A stretch of 64,000 nt of DNA from Bradyrhizobium sp. CB1650 (GTDB taxonomy: Bacteria; Pseudomonadota; Alphaproteobacteria; Rhizobiales; Xanthobacteraceae): positions 6,291,501 to 6,355,500 of the forward strand of contig NZ_CP121695.1 in the NCBI RefSeq assembly GCF_029761915.1, given 5' to 3'. The position numbers were made by a program, and so were the translations under genes. The notes under the pieces were generated by a model that was not told where the DNA came from, searched no databases, and saw only the letters and a list, made by a program, of their open reading frames with translations. Shown piece by piece: positions 54,476 through 62,800 of this stretch (the stretch's first letter is position 1; every line of letters begins with the position of its first letter).

Positions 54476-56839
54476 CTACACCGCCATCTTGCGATGGAGC
54501 ACCGGCGCGCCGGTGGTGAGGCTTTCCGCCGCATCGATGATGGCGTTGGCATCGATGCCGTAGTGGCGATAGAGGTCGGCGATCGCGCCGGTCTGGCCGA
54601 ACTGCTCGACGCCGAGCGCCTCGACGCGATGTCCGTGGACGCTGCCGAGCCAGCCGAGTGCCGCCGGATGGCCGTCGATCACGCTCACGATGCCGCAGTC
54701 GCGCGGCAGCGGCGCCAGCAGCTTTTCGATGTGGCTCAAGTGCTGCACGCCACGACGATCGCGGCGCAATTTCCGCGCGGCAGTCCAGCCTGCGTGGAGG
54801 CGGTCGGCCGAGGTGATCGCGAGCAGGCCGATGTCGCGCCGGCTCTCGCCGATGAAGCCGGTCGCCTCGATCGCTTCCGGGGCGATTGCACCGGTATAGG
54901 CGATCACGACCTCGGCATTGGGACCCGGCTTGCGCAGCCAATAGGCGCCGTCGGTGATGCCCTTCTCCAGCTCAGGCGTCATGATCCGCTGCGCCTGCTC
55001 GATCGTTCGCGTCGACAGCCGCAAGTACACCGAGCCGCCCTCGCCCGCCTCGCGCTGCATGTGGTCGAAACCCCAGCCCATGATCACGGCGAGCTCGTCG
55101 ACGAAAGCCGGCTCGAACGAGGCGAGCCCATCCTGCGCCATGCCGATCAAGGGCGTCGCGATCGACTGGTGCGCGCCTCCTTCGGGCGCAAGGGTGATGC
55201 CGGACGGTGTCGCTGCCACCATGAAGCGCGCATCCTGGTAGCAGGCATAGTTCAGCGCATCGAGGCCACGCTCGATGAAGGGATCGTAGAGCGTGCCGAC
55301 CGGCAGCAGCCGCTCGCCGTTGATCTGGTGCGACAGACCGAGCGCCGACAGCATGATGAACAGGTTCATCTCGGCGATGCCGAGCTCAAGATGCTGGCCC
55401 TTGGGCGAAGCATCCCAATTGTAGGTCGAGGGAATTTTCTCGCTGCGGAATAAGTCCGCCTTCTCGGCGCGCGCGAACAGCCCGCGCCGGTTCACCCAGG
55501 GACCGAGATTGGTCGAGACGGTGACGTCAGGCGAGGTCGTCACGATGCGCCTGGCAAGCTCGCTGTCGCCGCGCGCGATCTCGTTCAGCACGAGGCCAAA
55601 GCCCTGCTGGGTCGACATCTGCGGCGACGGTTTGAAGGTGAGCTGCGGCGACACCTCGATGATCGGCGCGCTCAGTCGGCGGCCGTTCCGATTGAACGGC
55701 ACGCGCGCGAGGAACGCTTCGAGCTCGGCAGCATCCTGCGAAAGACCTTCGAACTTCTCCCATTCATGTCCGGGACGGATATTCTGGCTCGTGCGCCACT
55801 TCTCCATCTGCGCGACCGTCATGAGGCCGGCGTGGTTGTCCTTGTGGCCCTGGAACGGCAGGCCGACGCCCTTGATGGTGTAAGCGATGAAGCAGACCGG
55901 TCGGTCGTGATTGATGGATTCGAAGGCCTCCAGCATGCTCGCCATATCGTGGCCGCCGAGGTTCGACATGAGTGCGAGCAGCTCGTCGTCACTGCGGCGA
56001 TCGATCAGCTTCGTGATCGGACCCTGGTCGCCGATCTCGTCGTGCAGATGCTTGCGGAACGCCGCGCCGCCCTGGAAGCACAGCGCCGCATAGAGCGCGT
56101 TCGGGCAATTGTCGATCCAGGTCTTGAGCGCCGCGCCGCCGGGCTCGGCGAAGGCCTCGCGCATCAGGCGGCCGTATTTCACGATGACCACGTCCCAGCC
56201 GAAATTGCGGAACATGGTCTCGAACTTTTCCCATAGCCCTTCGCGCACGACAGCATCGAGCGACTGGCGGTTATAGTCGACCACCCACCAGGTGTTGCGC
56301 AGGCCGTGCTTCCACCCCTCAGCGAGCGCCTCGAAGATGTTGCCCTCGTCCATCTCGGCATCGCCCACCAGCGCAATCATCCGCCCCTCGCGGCGGTCCT
56401 TCATCCAGCCATGCGCCTTGACGTAGTCCTGCACCAGTGAGGAGAACAACGTCTGCGCGACGCCGAGGCCGACCGAGCCGGTCGAGAAGTCGACGTCGTC
56501 GATATCCTTGGTGCGCGAGGGGTAGGACTGCGCGCCCTTGAAGCCGCGAAAATTCTCCAGCTTCTCGCGCGTCTGCCGCCCGAACAGATATTGGATGGCG
56601 TGGAACACCGGGCTCGCATGCGGCTTCACCGCGACGCGGTCCTCAGGCTGCAGCACCGAGAAATAGAGCGCCGACATGATCGTCGCGAGCGAGGCCGACG
56701 AGGCCTGATGACCGCCGACCTTGAGGCCGTCCGTGTTGGGGCGGATGTGGTTGGCGTGATGGATCGTCCACGACGACAGCCACAGCACCTTGCGGCTCAG
56801 GGCGGACAGGGTTTCGAGGCGGGCGGAATCGACGGGCAT
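54476..56839 (-). CDS. AceE-like single-chain 2-oxoacid dehydrogenase E1 / transketolase-like enzyme
   Basis: This 787-residue ThDP enzyme has the homodimeric pyruvate dehydrogenase E1 (AceE) layout: ANHIRPNTDGLKVGGHQASSAS near the N-terminus, the cofactor motif GDAEMDEGNIFEAL...DYNRQSLD, VCFIAYTIKGVGLPFQGHKDNHAG, GQHLELGIAEMN, and EQFGQTGAIADLYRHYGIDA at the end. It is about 100 residues shorter than AceE of enteric bacteria. No E2 or E3 gene is near, so it may work with distant partners or act alone as a decarboxylase or transketolase. An Lrp/AsnC gene is divergent 131 bases away and probably regulates it. The ATG at 56839 is chosen on family length. Confidence 0.87.
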   Translation of the reverse strand: MPVDSARLETLSALSRKVLWLSSWTIHHANHIRPNTDGLKVGGHQASSASLATIMSALYFSVLQPEDRVAVKPHASPVFHAIQYLFGRQTREKLENFRGFKGAQSYPSRTKDIDDVDFSTGSVGLGVAQTLFSSLVQDYVKAHGWMKDRREGRMIALVGDAEMDEGNIFEALAEGWKHGLRNTWWVVDYNRQSLDAVVREGLWEKFETMFRNFGWDVVIVKYGRLMREAFAEPGGAALKTWIDNCPNALYAALCFQGGAAFRKHLHDEIGDQGPITKLIDRRSDDELLALMSNLGGHDMASMLEAFESINHDRPVCFIAYTIKGVGLPFQGHKDNHAGLMTVAQMEKWRTSQNIRPGHEWEKFEGLSQDAAELEAFLARVPFNRNGRRLSAPIIEVSPQLTFKPSPQMSTQQGFGLVLNEIARGDSELARRIVTTSPDVTVSTNLGPWVNRRGLFARAEKADLFRSEKIPSTYNWDASPKGQHLELGIAEMNLFIMLSALGLSHQINGERLLPVGTLYDPFIERGLDALNYACYQDARFMVAATPSGITLAPEGGAHQSIATPLIGMAQDGLASFEPAFVDELAVIMGWGFDHMQREAGEGGSVYLRLSTRTIEQAQRIMTPELEKGITDGAYWLRKPGPNAEVVIAYTGAIAPEAIEATGFIGESRRDIGLLAITSADRLHAGWTAARKLRRDRRGVQHLSHIEKLLAPLPRDCGIVSVIDGHPAALGWLGSVHGHRVEALGVEQFGQTGAIADLYRHYGIDANAIIDAAESLTTGAPVLHRKMAV

Positions 56840-56919
56840 GGCAAGGCTCCCGGAAATAAGGCCCGATGATACGCCTGGGAGACGTGCCAAACTTCTCAAT
56901 TTTTCGCGCCATACCTGCC

Positions 56920-56933
56920 GATATTGGGATATC
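56920..56933. promoter_or_regulatory. Candidate Lrp/AsnC operator
   Basis: GATAT-TGGG-ATATC is a perfect 5-bp inverted repeat in an AT-richer stretch between the AceE-like and Lrp-type genes. Lrp-family proteins bind AT-rich dyads of about this size, and divergent placement fits control of both genes. Confidence 0.45.
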
Positions 56934-56970
56934 TTACCAATCGAGAGCCCGGAGAACAGGTTTCATCCCA

Positions 56971-57432
56971 ATGCCCGACCTCGACGCCATCGACCGCAAG
57001 ATCCTCGCTTCGCTCCAGACCGACAGCCGCCTGACCATGCAGGAGCTCGCCGACAAGGTCGGCCTCTCGGTCTCGCCGTGCCATCGCCGGGTCAAGCTGC
57101 TGGAAGAGCGCGGCGTCATTACCCGCTACGTCGCGACCGTCGACCAGAAGGCGCTGGGTTTGCACGTCAGCGTCTTCATCTCGATCAAGCTGGCGCGGCA
57201 GAAGGAGGAGGACCTCAACCGCTTTGCGCGTGCGATCTCGAAATGGGACGAGGTGCTGGAATGCTATCTAATGACCGGCAACCGCGACTACCTGCTCCGC
57301 GTCGTCGCCGCCGATCTCTCCTCCTATGAAGCGTTCCTGAAAAACAAGCTGACCCGCCTCGACGGCATCGCTTCGATCGAGTCGAGCTTTGCCCTGAGCC
57401 AGGTCAAATATTCGATCGCCCTGCCGGTGTGA
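56971..57432 (+). CDS. Lrp/AsnC-family transcriptional regulator
   Basis: This 153-residue regulator has the N-terminal helix-turn-helix (LDAIDRKILASLQTDSRLTMQELADKVGLSVSPCHRRVKLLEERGVI). A C-terminal RAM effector domain follows, with VLECYLMTGNRDYLLRVVAADLSSYEAFL. Such proteins sense amino or keto acids as octamers. The ATG at 56971 is favoured because the family N-terminus MPDLDAIDRKIL starts there. It is divergent from the AceE-like gene, suggesting the enzyme's 2-oxoacid substrate is linked to amino acid breakdown. Confidence 0.92.
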   Translation: MPDLDAIDRKILASLQTDSRLTMQELADKVGLSVSPCHRRVKLLEERGVITRYVATVDQKALGLHVSVFISIKLARQKEEDLNRFARAISKWDEVLECYLMTGNRDYLLRVVAADLSSYEAFLKNKLTRLDGIASIESSFALSQVKYSIALPV

Positions 57433-57562
57433 GGCCGATCCGGGCCGTTTCGGCGCCATTCCTTCCCTGCAAGCGCGTCCTCCGACTCGCCGGTGTCACA
57501 TTGGCGCAATGAAGCCCGCCGATGGTCGCGAGTGACAGGCACCTGAGCCGAGAGAAGGACCT

Positions 57563-58483
57563 ATGAGCGCAGCCGACCGCCCCTCCGACACCGCCAAGCG
57601 CGACCGCATCATCCAGGAGATGGCCGACGATCTCGACGAGGAACTGGAGATGGAGCTCGACGACAGCCGTATCGACGAGCTGCTGGACGAGATCGATACG
57701 CCTGGCCCGACGTTGGATCGTAAGCTCTATTTCCGGGAATTGCTGCGGCTCCAGGGTGAGCTGGTCAAGCTCCAGGACTGGGTGCAGAGCGAGCGGAAGA
57801 AAGTCGTCGTGCTGTTCGAGGGCCGCGACTCCGCCGGCAAGGGCGGCGTCATCAAGCGCATCACCCAGCGCCTCAATCCCCGCATCTGCCGCGTTGCCGC
57901 ACTTCCGGCGCCGAGCGAGCGTGAGCGATCACAGTGGTACTTCCAGCGCTACGTGGCGCATCTGCCCGCCGGCGGCGAAATCGTGCTGTTCGACCGGAGC
58001 TGGTACAACCGCGCCGGTGTCGAGCGCGTGATGGGCTTCTGCTCCGAGGACGAGTACCAGGAGTTCTTCAAGTCGGTGCCGGAGTTCGAACGGATGCTGA
58101 TCCGCTCCGGCATCATCCTGGTCAAATACTGGTTCTCGATCACCGACGACGAGCAGCAATTCCGCTTCACCATGCGCATCAAGGATCCGCTCAAGCAGTG
58201 GAAGCTGAGCCCGATGGACGTCGAAGCGCGCAGCCGCTGGGAGCTGTACACCAAGGCCAAGGAGACGATGCTGGAGCATACGCATCTGCCGGACTCGCCG
58301 TGGTGGATCGTCGATGCCGTGGACAAGAAGCGCGCGCGGCTCAACTGCATTTCGCATCTTCTCGGTCAGATCCCGTATCAGGAGGTCTCGCGCGTGCCAG
58401 TGTTGCTGCCACCGCGCGTCCGCAATCCCGATTATCATCGTGGACCGATCCCGGTGGAGATGTACGTGCCGGCAAAATACTGA
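57563..58483 (+). CDS. ppk2: Polyphosphate kinase 2
   Basis: This 306-residue PPK2-family kinase uses polyphosphate to phosphorylate nucleotides, or makes polyphosphate. The acidic N-terminal tail (1-50) leads to LYFRELLRLQGELVKLQDWV, Walker A EGRDSAGKGG (K93), the lid region and Walker B VLFDRSWYNRAGVERVMGF (D144). One PPK2 domain is present, as in class I enzymes that usually favour GDP or ADP phosphorylation. It has a good ribosome-binding site (AGAAGGA) before the ATG at 57563. It stands alone, ending before a hairpin-rich repeat. Confidence 0.9.
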   Translation: MSAADRPSDTAKRDRIIQEMADDLDEELEMELDDSRIDELLDEIDTPGPTLDRKLYFRELLRLQGELVKLQDWVQSERKKVVVLFEGRDSAGKGGVIKRITQRLNPRICRVAALPAPSERERSQWYFQRYVAHLPAGGEIVLFDRSWYNRAGVERVMGFCSEDEYQEFFKSVPEFERMLIRSGIILVKYWFSITDDEQQFRFTMRIKDPLKQWKLSPMDVEARSRWELYTKAKETMLEHTHLPDSPWWIVDAVDKKRARLNCISHLLGQIPYQEVSRVPVLLPPRVRNPDYHRGPIPVEMYVPAKY

Positions 58484-58505
58484 CGGCGACGCCAGATAGC
58501 CTTGT

Positions 58506-58585
58506 AGGGTGGGCAAAGCGTAGCGTGCCCACCCTGACGAGAGCGGCGTTTGATGGTGGGCACGGCGCTTTGCGCCTTTGCCACC
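58506..58585. repeat. GGTGGGCA palindromic element between convergent genes
   Basis: AGGGTGGGCA and TGCCCACCCT form a perfect 10-bp hairpin (58506-58535, 10-base loop). A second, imperfect hairpin (GGTGGGCA... with TTTGCCACC) follows to 58585. It lies between the stops of ppk2 and the zinc dehydrogenase gene and could also stop transcription from either side. Confidence 0.75.
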
Positions 58586-58597
58586 GACGAGGCGAAA

Positions 58598-59677
58598 CTA
58601 TCGCCACGGCTGAACGATGATCTTGGTGTGCGCCTCGGGATTGGCGAGGTCGGCGAAGGCCTTGGCGACGCCGTCGATGCCGACCTCGGCGGTCACCATC
58701 GCCGCGGCATCCACCTGCCCTTCGGCGATCAGGCGCAGCGAATGGGCAAATTCGTCCGGCGTGTAGCCGAGCACGTACTGGACGTTGAGCTCCTTCATGA
58801 TGCCGAGCATCGGCTCGCTCCTGTCGGTCTCCATGCAGACGCCGACCACGACGATGCGGGCATCGCGCGGGGCGCCCTCGAACACCTGCTGCAACAGCCC
58901 GGGCACGCCGACGCATTCGAAGATCAGGGCGGGCTTCAGCGCCGGCAGCATCGCCTGGAGCGGCGGCCGCGCCGCCTTCTCCGCCTCCGACATCTGCGCG
59001 TGCTCGGCCCAAGTCGCATAGGGCTGCGACACCTTGGGATCGACGACGAGGTCCGCGCCGAGCTTTGCTGCAAGCGCACGCCGTGCCGGCGAATAGTCGG
59101 CGGCAACGATCGGATGTAGTCCTTTGATCTTCAGCGCGGCGATGACCGCGAGCCCGACCGGCCCACAACCGATCACGAGCGGCACTTCGCCGCCGCGGAT
59201 ATCGGCCTTTGCCACGGCGTGAACGCCGACCGCGAGCGGCTCGGTCAATGCGGCATGTTCCGGAGCGAGGCCATTGGGCACTTCCAGCAGCAACGGCTCG
59301 CTCAGCAACATCGCTTCGGCATAGCCGCCGATATTGTCGTTGGAATAGCCGATCCCCTCGATGCCCTGCGACGTCACCAGTGCGGGCAACGAGCATACGC
59401 GCGTGCCCGGCTTGAACTTGCGTGCGGTGCCCGGACCGTAGTCGACGATTTCGCAGCAGAACTCATGGCCGAACACGACGTCGCGCGACAGGTCCATCGG
59501 CTTGCGCCCGACCTTTCTCGCCATCTCCACCATGCGACGGGCGTGCTGGCGCGCGTGCAGATCGGAGCCGCAGATGCCGCAGGCCAGCGTCTTGACCAGC
59601 ACCTGACCCGCGCCCGGTATCGGCTCCGGCATCCGGTCGACGATGATCTCACCGTTTCTGAAGATCGCGGCCCGCAT
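58598..59677 (-). CDS. Zinc-binding medium-chain alcohol dehydrogenase
   Basis: This 359-residue MDR-family enzyme has the catalytic zinc residues C36 (CGICGSDLHARQH) and H71/E72 (FGHEF). The Rossmann motif is VIGCGPVGLAVIAALKIKG. The four-Cys structural zinc lobe of classical enzymes is not visible (residues 80-120). It probably oxidises a secondary alcohol or polyol with NAD(P)+. The neighbouring permease gene lies 60 bases upstream on the same strand; no pathway is evident. Confidence 0.87.
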   Translation of the reverse strand: MRAAIFRNGEIIVDRMPEPIPGAGQVLVKTLACGICGSDLHARQHARRMVEMARKVGRKPMDLSRDVVFGHEFCCEIVDYGPGTARKFKPGTRVCSLPALVTSQGIEGIGYSNDNIGGYAEAMLLSEPLLLEVPNGLAPEHAALTEPLAVGVHAVAKADIRGGEVPLVIGCGPVGLAVIAALKIKGLHPIVAADYSPARRALAAKLGADLVVDPKVSQPYATWAEHAQMSEAEKAARPPLQAMLPALKPALIFECVGVPGLLQQVFEGAPRDARIVVVGVCMETDRSEPMLGIMKELNVQYVLGYTPDEFAHSLRLIAEGQVDAAAMVTAEVGIDGVAKAFADLANPEAHTKIIVQPWR

Positions 59678-59737
59678 CCGGCTCCTCCCTTGTTCTTGGA
59701 GCCGTTGATAGCACGATGAGGCAGGCGCGGTATTGCG

Positions 59738-60724
59738 TCAGGCGTTCGGGGAACGCTCTTCCAGCACCAGGAGCTGGGCGCGGCGGATGCGCTCGCGATG
59801 GGCGATGTAGAGACCGCTGGCGACGATGAAGGCCGCGCCGGTGACGGTCCAGACGTCAGGCACTTCACCGAACAGGAAGAAGCCCAAAATGCTGACCCAC
59901 AGCAGTTGGGTATAGGAGAACGGCGCCAGCACCGAGGCATCGCCATAGCGATAGGCCAGCACCACGATCCATTGGCCCACCGTCGAAGCGACGCCGATAA
60001 AGATACCAAATCCGATGGCGCTCCAGCTCGGCGTGACCCAGACGAACGGCACCATCGCCGAGAGGATCGCAAGACCTGTGAGTGCGGAATAGGCCATTGT
60101 CGTTGTGACGGCCTCCCGCCCGCTGATCATGCGGGTCAGGATCAGCGCCGCGGCCCAGCAGAAGGCCGAGACGATCGGGAAGAACGCCGCGAGGTGAAAC
60201 GCGCTCGAGCCCGGCCGCAGGATGATCATCACCCCCATCAGGCCGATCGCGGTCGCGATCCAGCGGCGCAGGCCCACCTTCTCGCTCAGGAAGACGATCG
60301 ACAGCGCGGTGACGAACAACGGCGAGACGAAGCCGGTCGCAGACGCTTCCGCGATCGGCAGGAATCCCAACCCAGTGATGAAGAACAGGGACGAACCGAG
60401 CAGTGCGGTGCCGCGCATGACATGAAGGCCGAGCCGCTCGGTGCGCATTGCAAAGAACGGCGAGCCCGGCACCATCACCGGCACGAACATCAGCGCGAAG
60501 GTCAGGAAGCGGATCCAGGTGATCTCGATCGACGGCAGGCTCGACGACAGATATTTCGCGGTGACGTCGGAGCAGCCGAGGAACACCGTCGACAGCAGCA
60601 CGAGCGCGATGCCTTTGAAGGGATGATCGACGCGCGCGGGTGCGCGGCGGCGAGCCTGCTTCTTCTCCGGCACGGGCAGGGAGATATTGTCGAGCCTTGC
60701 GGCTACGGCGGGCGGCGGGGTCAC
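59738..60724 (-). CDS. EamA/DMT-family transporter
   Basis: This 328-residue membrane protein has two EamA repeats with about ten helices: FKGIALVLLSTVFLGCSDVTAKYLSSSLPSIEITWIRFL in the first, and FPIVSAFCWAAALILTRMISG in the second, then LLWVSILGFFLFGEVPDVWTVTGAAFIVASGLYIA. It is probably a drug/metabolite exporter with unknown cargo. A GTG at 60724 (VTPPPAVAARL) is chosen as start; further upstream the frame is basic and Cys-rich and unlike the family. This start is a judgement. Confidence 0.82.
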   Translation of the reverse strand: MTPPPAVAARLDNISLPVPEKKQARRRAPARVDHPFKGIALVLLSTVFLGCSDVTAKYLSSSLPSIEITWIRFLTFALMFVPVMVPGSPFFAMRTERLGLHVMRGTALLGSSLFFITGLGFLPIAEASATGFVSPLFVTALSIVFLSEKVGLRRWIATAIGLMGVMIILRPGSSAFHLAAFFPIVSAFCWAAALILTRMISGREAVTTTMAYSALTGLAILSAMVPFVWVTPSWSAIGFGIFIGVASTVGQWIVVLAYRYGDASVLAPFSYTQLLWVSILGFFLFGEVPDVWTVTGAAFIVASGLYIAHRERIRRAQLLVLEERSPNA

Positions 60725-60866
60725 GGCTGGAACTCGGGAAAATGCGAATCGAGTACCCACGCAAAAAACGACAATTGGGCGCGGTTCACAACTTCCGAAA
60801 ACAGGATGCCGATATGCGCTGACGAGCCCGCGCGTCAACGCTCCATTAATAATGAGCGTTTGTGCG

Positions 60867-61706
60867 CTACAGCATCGGCAGGCTGCGCGGCTTCGGACCG
60901 CGCGGAAAAGCCGTATCCAGCGCCGCAACCTCCTCTTTCGTCAGCATGAGATCGCCAGCCGCCGCGTTTTCGCCGGCATGTTCCGCGGACGACGCCTTCG
61001 GGATCGCGAACACCGTAGTTGCACGGGTGAGGAATCTCAGCGCGACCTGCCGCGGCGTGGCGCGATGCGCCTCCGCGATGCGCGCAAGCACGGCGCCGCC
61101 CTTGCTGCCGCTGGCGGGAAACTCGTCATGTCCGAACGGCGAATAGGCGACCACCGCAACACCATGCCGCTCGCACCAGGGGACCACGGCGTGCTCGATC
61201 GCGCGCTCCTTCAGATGATAGAGCACTTGGTTGCAGGCGATCCTGCCTTCGCCGGCGACATCGAGCATCTCGTCGAGATCGTCGTCGTCGAAATTGGAGA
61301 CACCCCAGGACTTGATCTTGCCGGCCTTCACCAGTTCCTCGAAGGCGGCGACGGTGTCCTCGAGCGGATAGGAGCCACGCCAGTGCAACAAATAGCAATC
61401 GAGCCGGTCGGTCTTCAGCCGCTTCAACGACCGCTCGCAGGCCGTGATCGTGCCCTTGCGCGAGGCGTTGCTCGGCAGCACCTTGGAGACCAGGAACACC
61501 TCCTCGCGCCGGACCGCGATCGCATCCGCAATCACGAGCTCGGCGTCGCCATACATCTCGGCGGTGTCGATGTGAGTCATGCCGAAATCGAGCCCGCGCT
61601 GAAGCGCCGCAATCGCGCGCTTGCGGTCGCCGTGGTCGAGATACCAGGTGCCCTGCCCGATGACGGAGACGTTGGTGCCGGTCTTGCCGAAGGGATTTGA
61701 TTTCAT
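60867..61706 (-). CDS. Aldo/keto reductase
   Basis: This 279-residue TIM-barrel oxidoreductase has the catalytic tetrad region: D and Y in HIDTAEMYGDAE, K in FLVSKVLPSNAS, and H in CYLLHWRG. The NADPH-site segment VFAIPKASSAEHAGENAAA follows near the C-terminus. It reduces aldehydes or keto sugars. The ATG at 61706 (MKSNPFGKTGTNV) is used; one at 61724 is also possible. It lies 97 bases from the second lactonase gene on the same strand, which may hint at sugar oxidation and reduction. Confidence 0.87.
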   Translation of the reverse strand: MKSNPFGKTGTNVSVIGQGTWYLDHGDRKRAIAALQRGLDFGMTHIDTAEMYGDAELVIADAIAVRREEVFLVSKVLPSNASRKGTITACERSLKRLKTDRLDCYLLHWRGSYPLEDTVAAFEELVKAGKIKSWGVSNFDDDDLDEMLDVAGEGRIACNQVLYHLKERAIEHAVVPWCERHGVAVVAYSPFGHDEFPASGSKGGAVLARIAEAHRATPRQVALRFLTRATTVFAIPKASSAEHAGENAAAGDLMLTKEEVAALDTAFPRGPKPRSLPML

Positions 61707-61803
61707 GTCTTGAATCCAGTTCATCAGATCGAGCGCAGCTTTTCTGCCTCTCCCCGTCAGTGGAAAGGGAAGCGGCGCCGCGCAACTCAACGACTATCGC
61801 ATT

Positions 61804-62700
61804 CTAGAGTTCACCGATATCCGCGACCAGCACGCTTCCGGTCGCCGACTCCGTAATGTAGAGGCGATCCTTCCTGGCGCCGCCGATCGCGACGTTGGTG
61901 CAGTTCGGTCCCGCGCACGACTTGATCCGCGCAATCAGTTCGCCGTTGGGCGCAAACACGAAGACGTGGCCGAGCGAGGCATGGCCGATGAACAGGCGGC
62001 CCTTGGCGTCCATCGTCATGCCGTCGGGACCGCTGGTGCCGAACAGCGAACAAAACCGTCCCACTTTCGAGACGCTGCCGTCCCTCATGAACGGCAGCCG
62101 CCACACCGCGTTGTCGCGCGTCATGGCAACGAACAGCACGGTTTCGGTCGGATCGAGCACGAGCCCGTTCGGGCTGATGCCGGTATGGATGAGACAATCG
62201 AGCCGGCCGCCCGGCGCCAGCCGGTAGACGCGGCCGCTGGGATCATGCAGGCCGGTCTGGCCCTGATCGGTGAAATAGATGTCGCCATTCGAGGCGACAT
62301 GCAGGTCGTTGCAGCCGCGGAAGGATTCCGAGTTGCGCGCGGTCAGCACCGGCGTGACGCGCCCTGCCCCGGCATCGAGCTGCATGATGCCATGCCTGTA
62401 ATCAGCCACCAGAATGCGGCCGTCGGCCGCAATCTTCAGCCCGTTCGGCCAGCCCTCATATTCGATCACCAGCGACCATTCGCCGTCAGGCGCGATGCGG
62501 AAGATGCGGCCGAAAGGAATGTCGACGATGTAGAGATTGCCATTGTCGTCGAACGACGGCCCTTCGATGAAGGAGTCGGTCGCAATACCCGGCCGGTTGG
62601 CGTCGGCCCAATCCGTCCGCACGCCCTTGCGGCGGAATTTGTCGGGCATGGTAGAAAAGACTGTCGTCTCGATCAGGCGCGGCGGCGTTTCCAGGTACAT
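61804..62700 (-). CDS. SMP-30/gluconolactonase family protein (second copy)
   Basis: This 298-residue six-bladed propeller lactonase has FIEGPSFDDNGNLYIVDIPFGRIFRI with the first-blade Glu, RGCNDLHVASNGDIYFTDQGQTGLHDP, SPNGLVLDPTETVLFVAMT and GPDGMTMDAKGRLFIGHASLG. It diverges well from the copy at 50194, so the two probably act on different lactones. No signal peptide is present. The gene lies between the aldo-keto reductase and nitrate reductase genes; its role is otherwise open. Confidence 0.85.
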   Translation of the reverse strand: MYLETPPRLIETTVFSTMPDKFRRKGVRTDWADANRPGIATDSFIEGPSFDDNGNLYIVDIPFGRIFRIAPDGEWSLVIEYEGWPNGLKIAADGRILVADYRHGIMQLDAGAGRVTPVLTARNSESFRGCNDLHVASNGDIYFTDQGQTGLHDPSGRVYRLAPGGRLDCLIHTGISPNGLVLDPTETVLFVAMTRDNAVWRLPFMRDGSVSKVGRFCSLFGTSGPDGMTMDAKGRLFIGHASLGHVFVFAPNGELIARIKSCAGPNCTNVAIGGARKDRLYITESATGSVLVADIGEL

Positions 62701-62800
62701 CGTTGTTGTTGTTTCTTATGGGTGTTGGACGGGATGCGTACCAGCATAAGGCACAATGCGGAGGCCGTCGATTGCCGCGGACGATGGGAAAGAGGTCCGC

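Noticed and set aside
54267..54941. N-terminal extension of the aldehyde dehydrogenase frame
   Set aside because: The added part overlaps the AceE-like gene and has no similarity to the family; a good ribosome-binding site exists at 54266.
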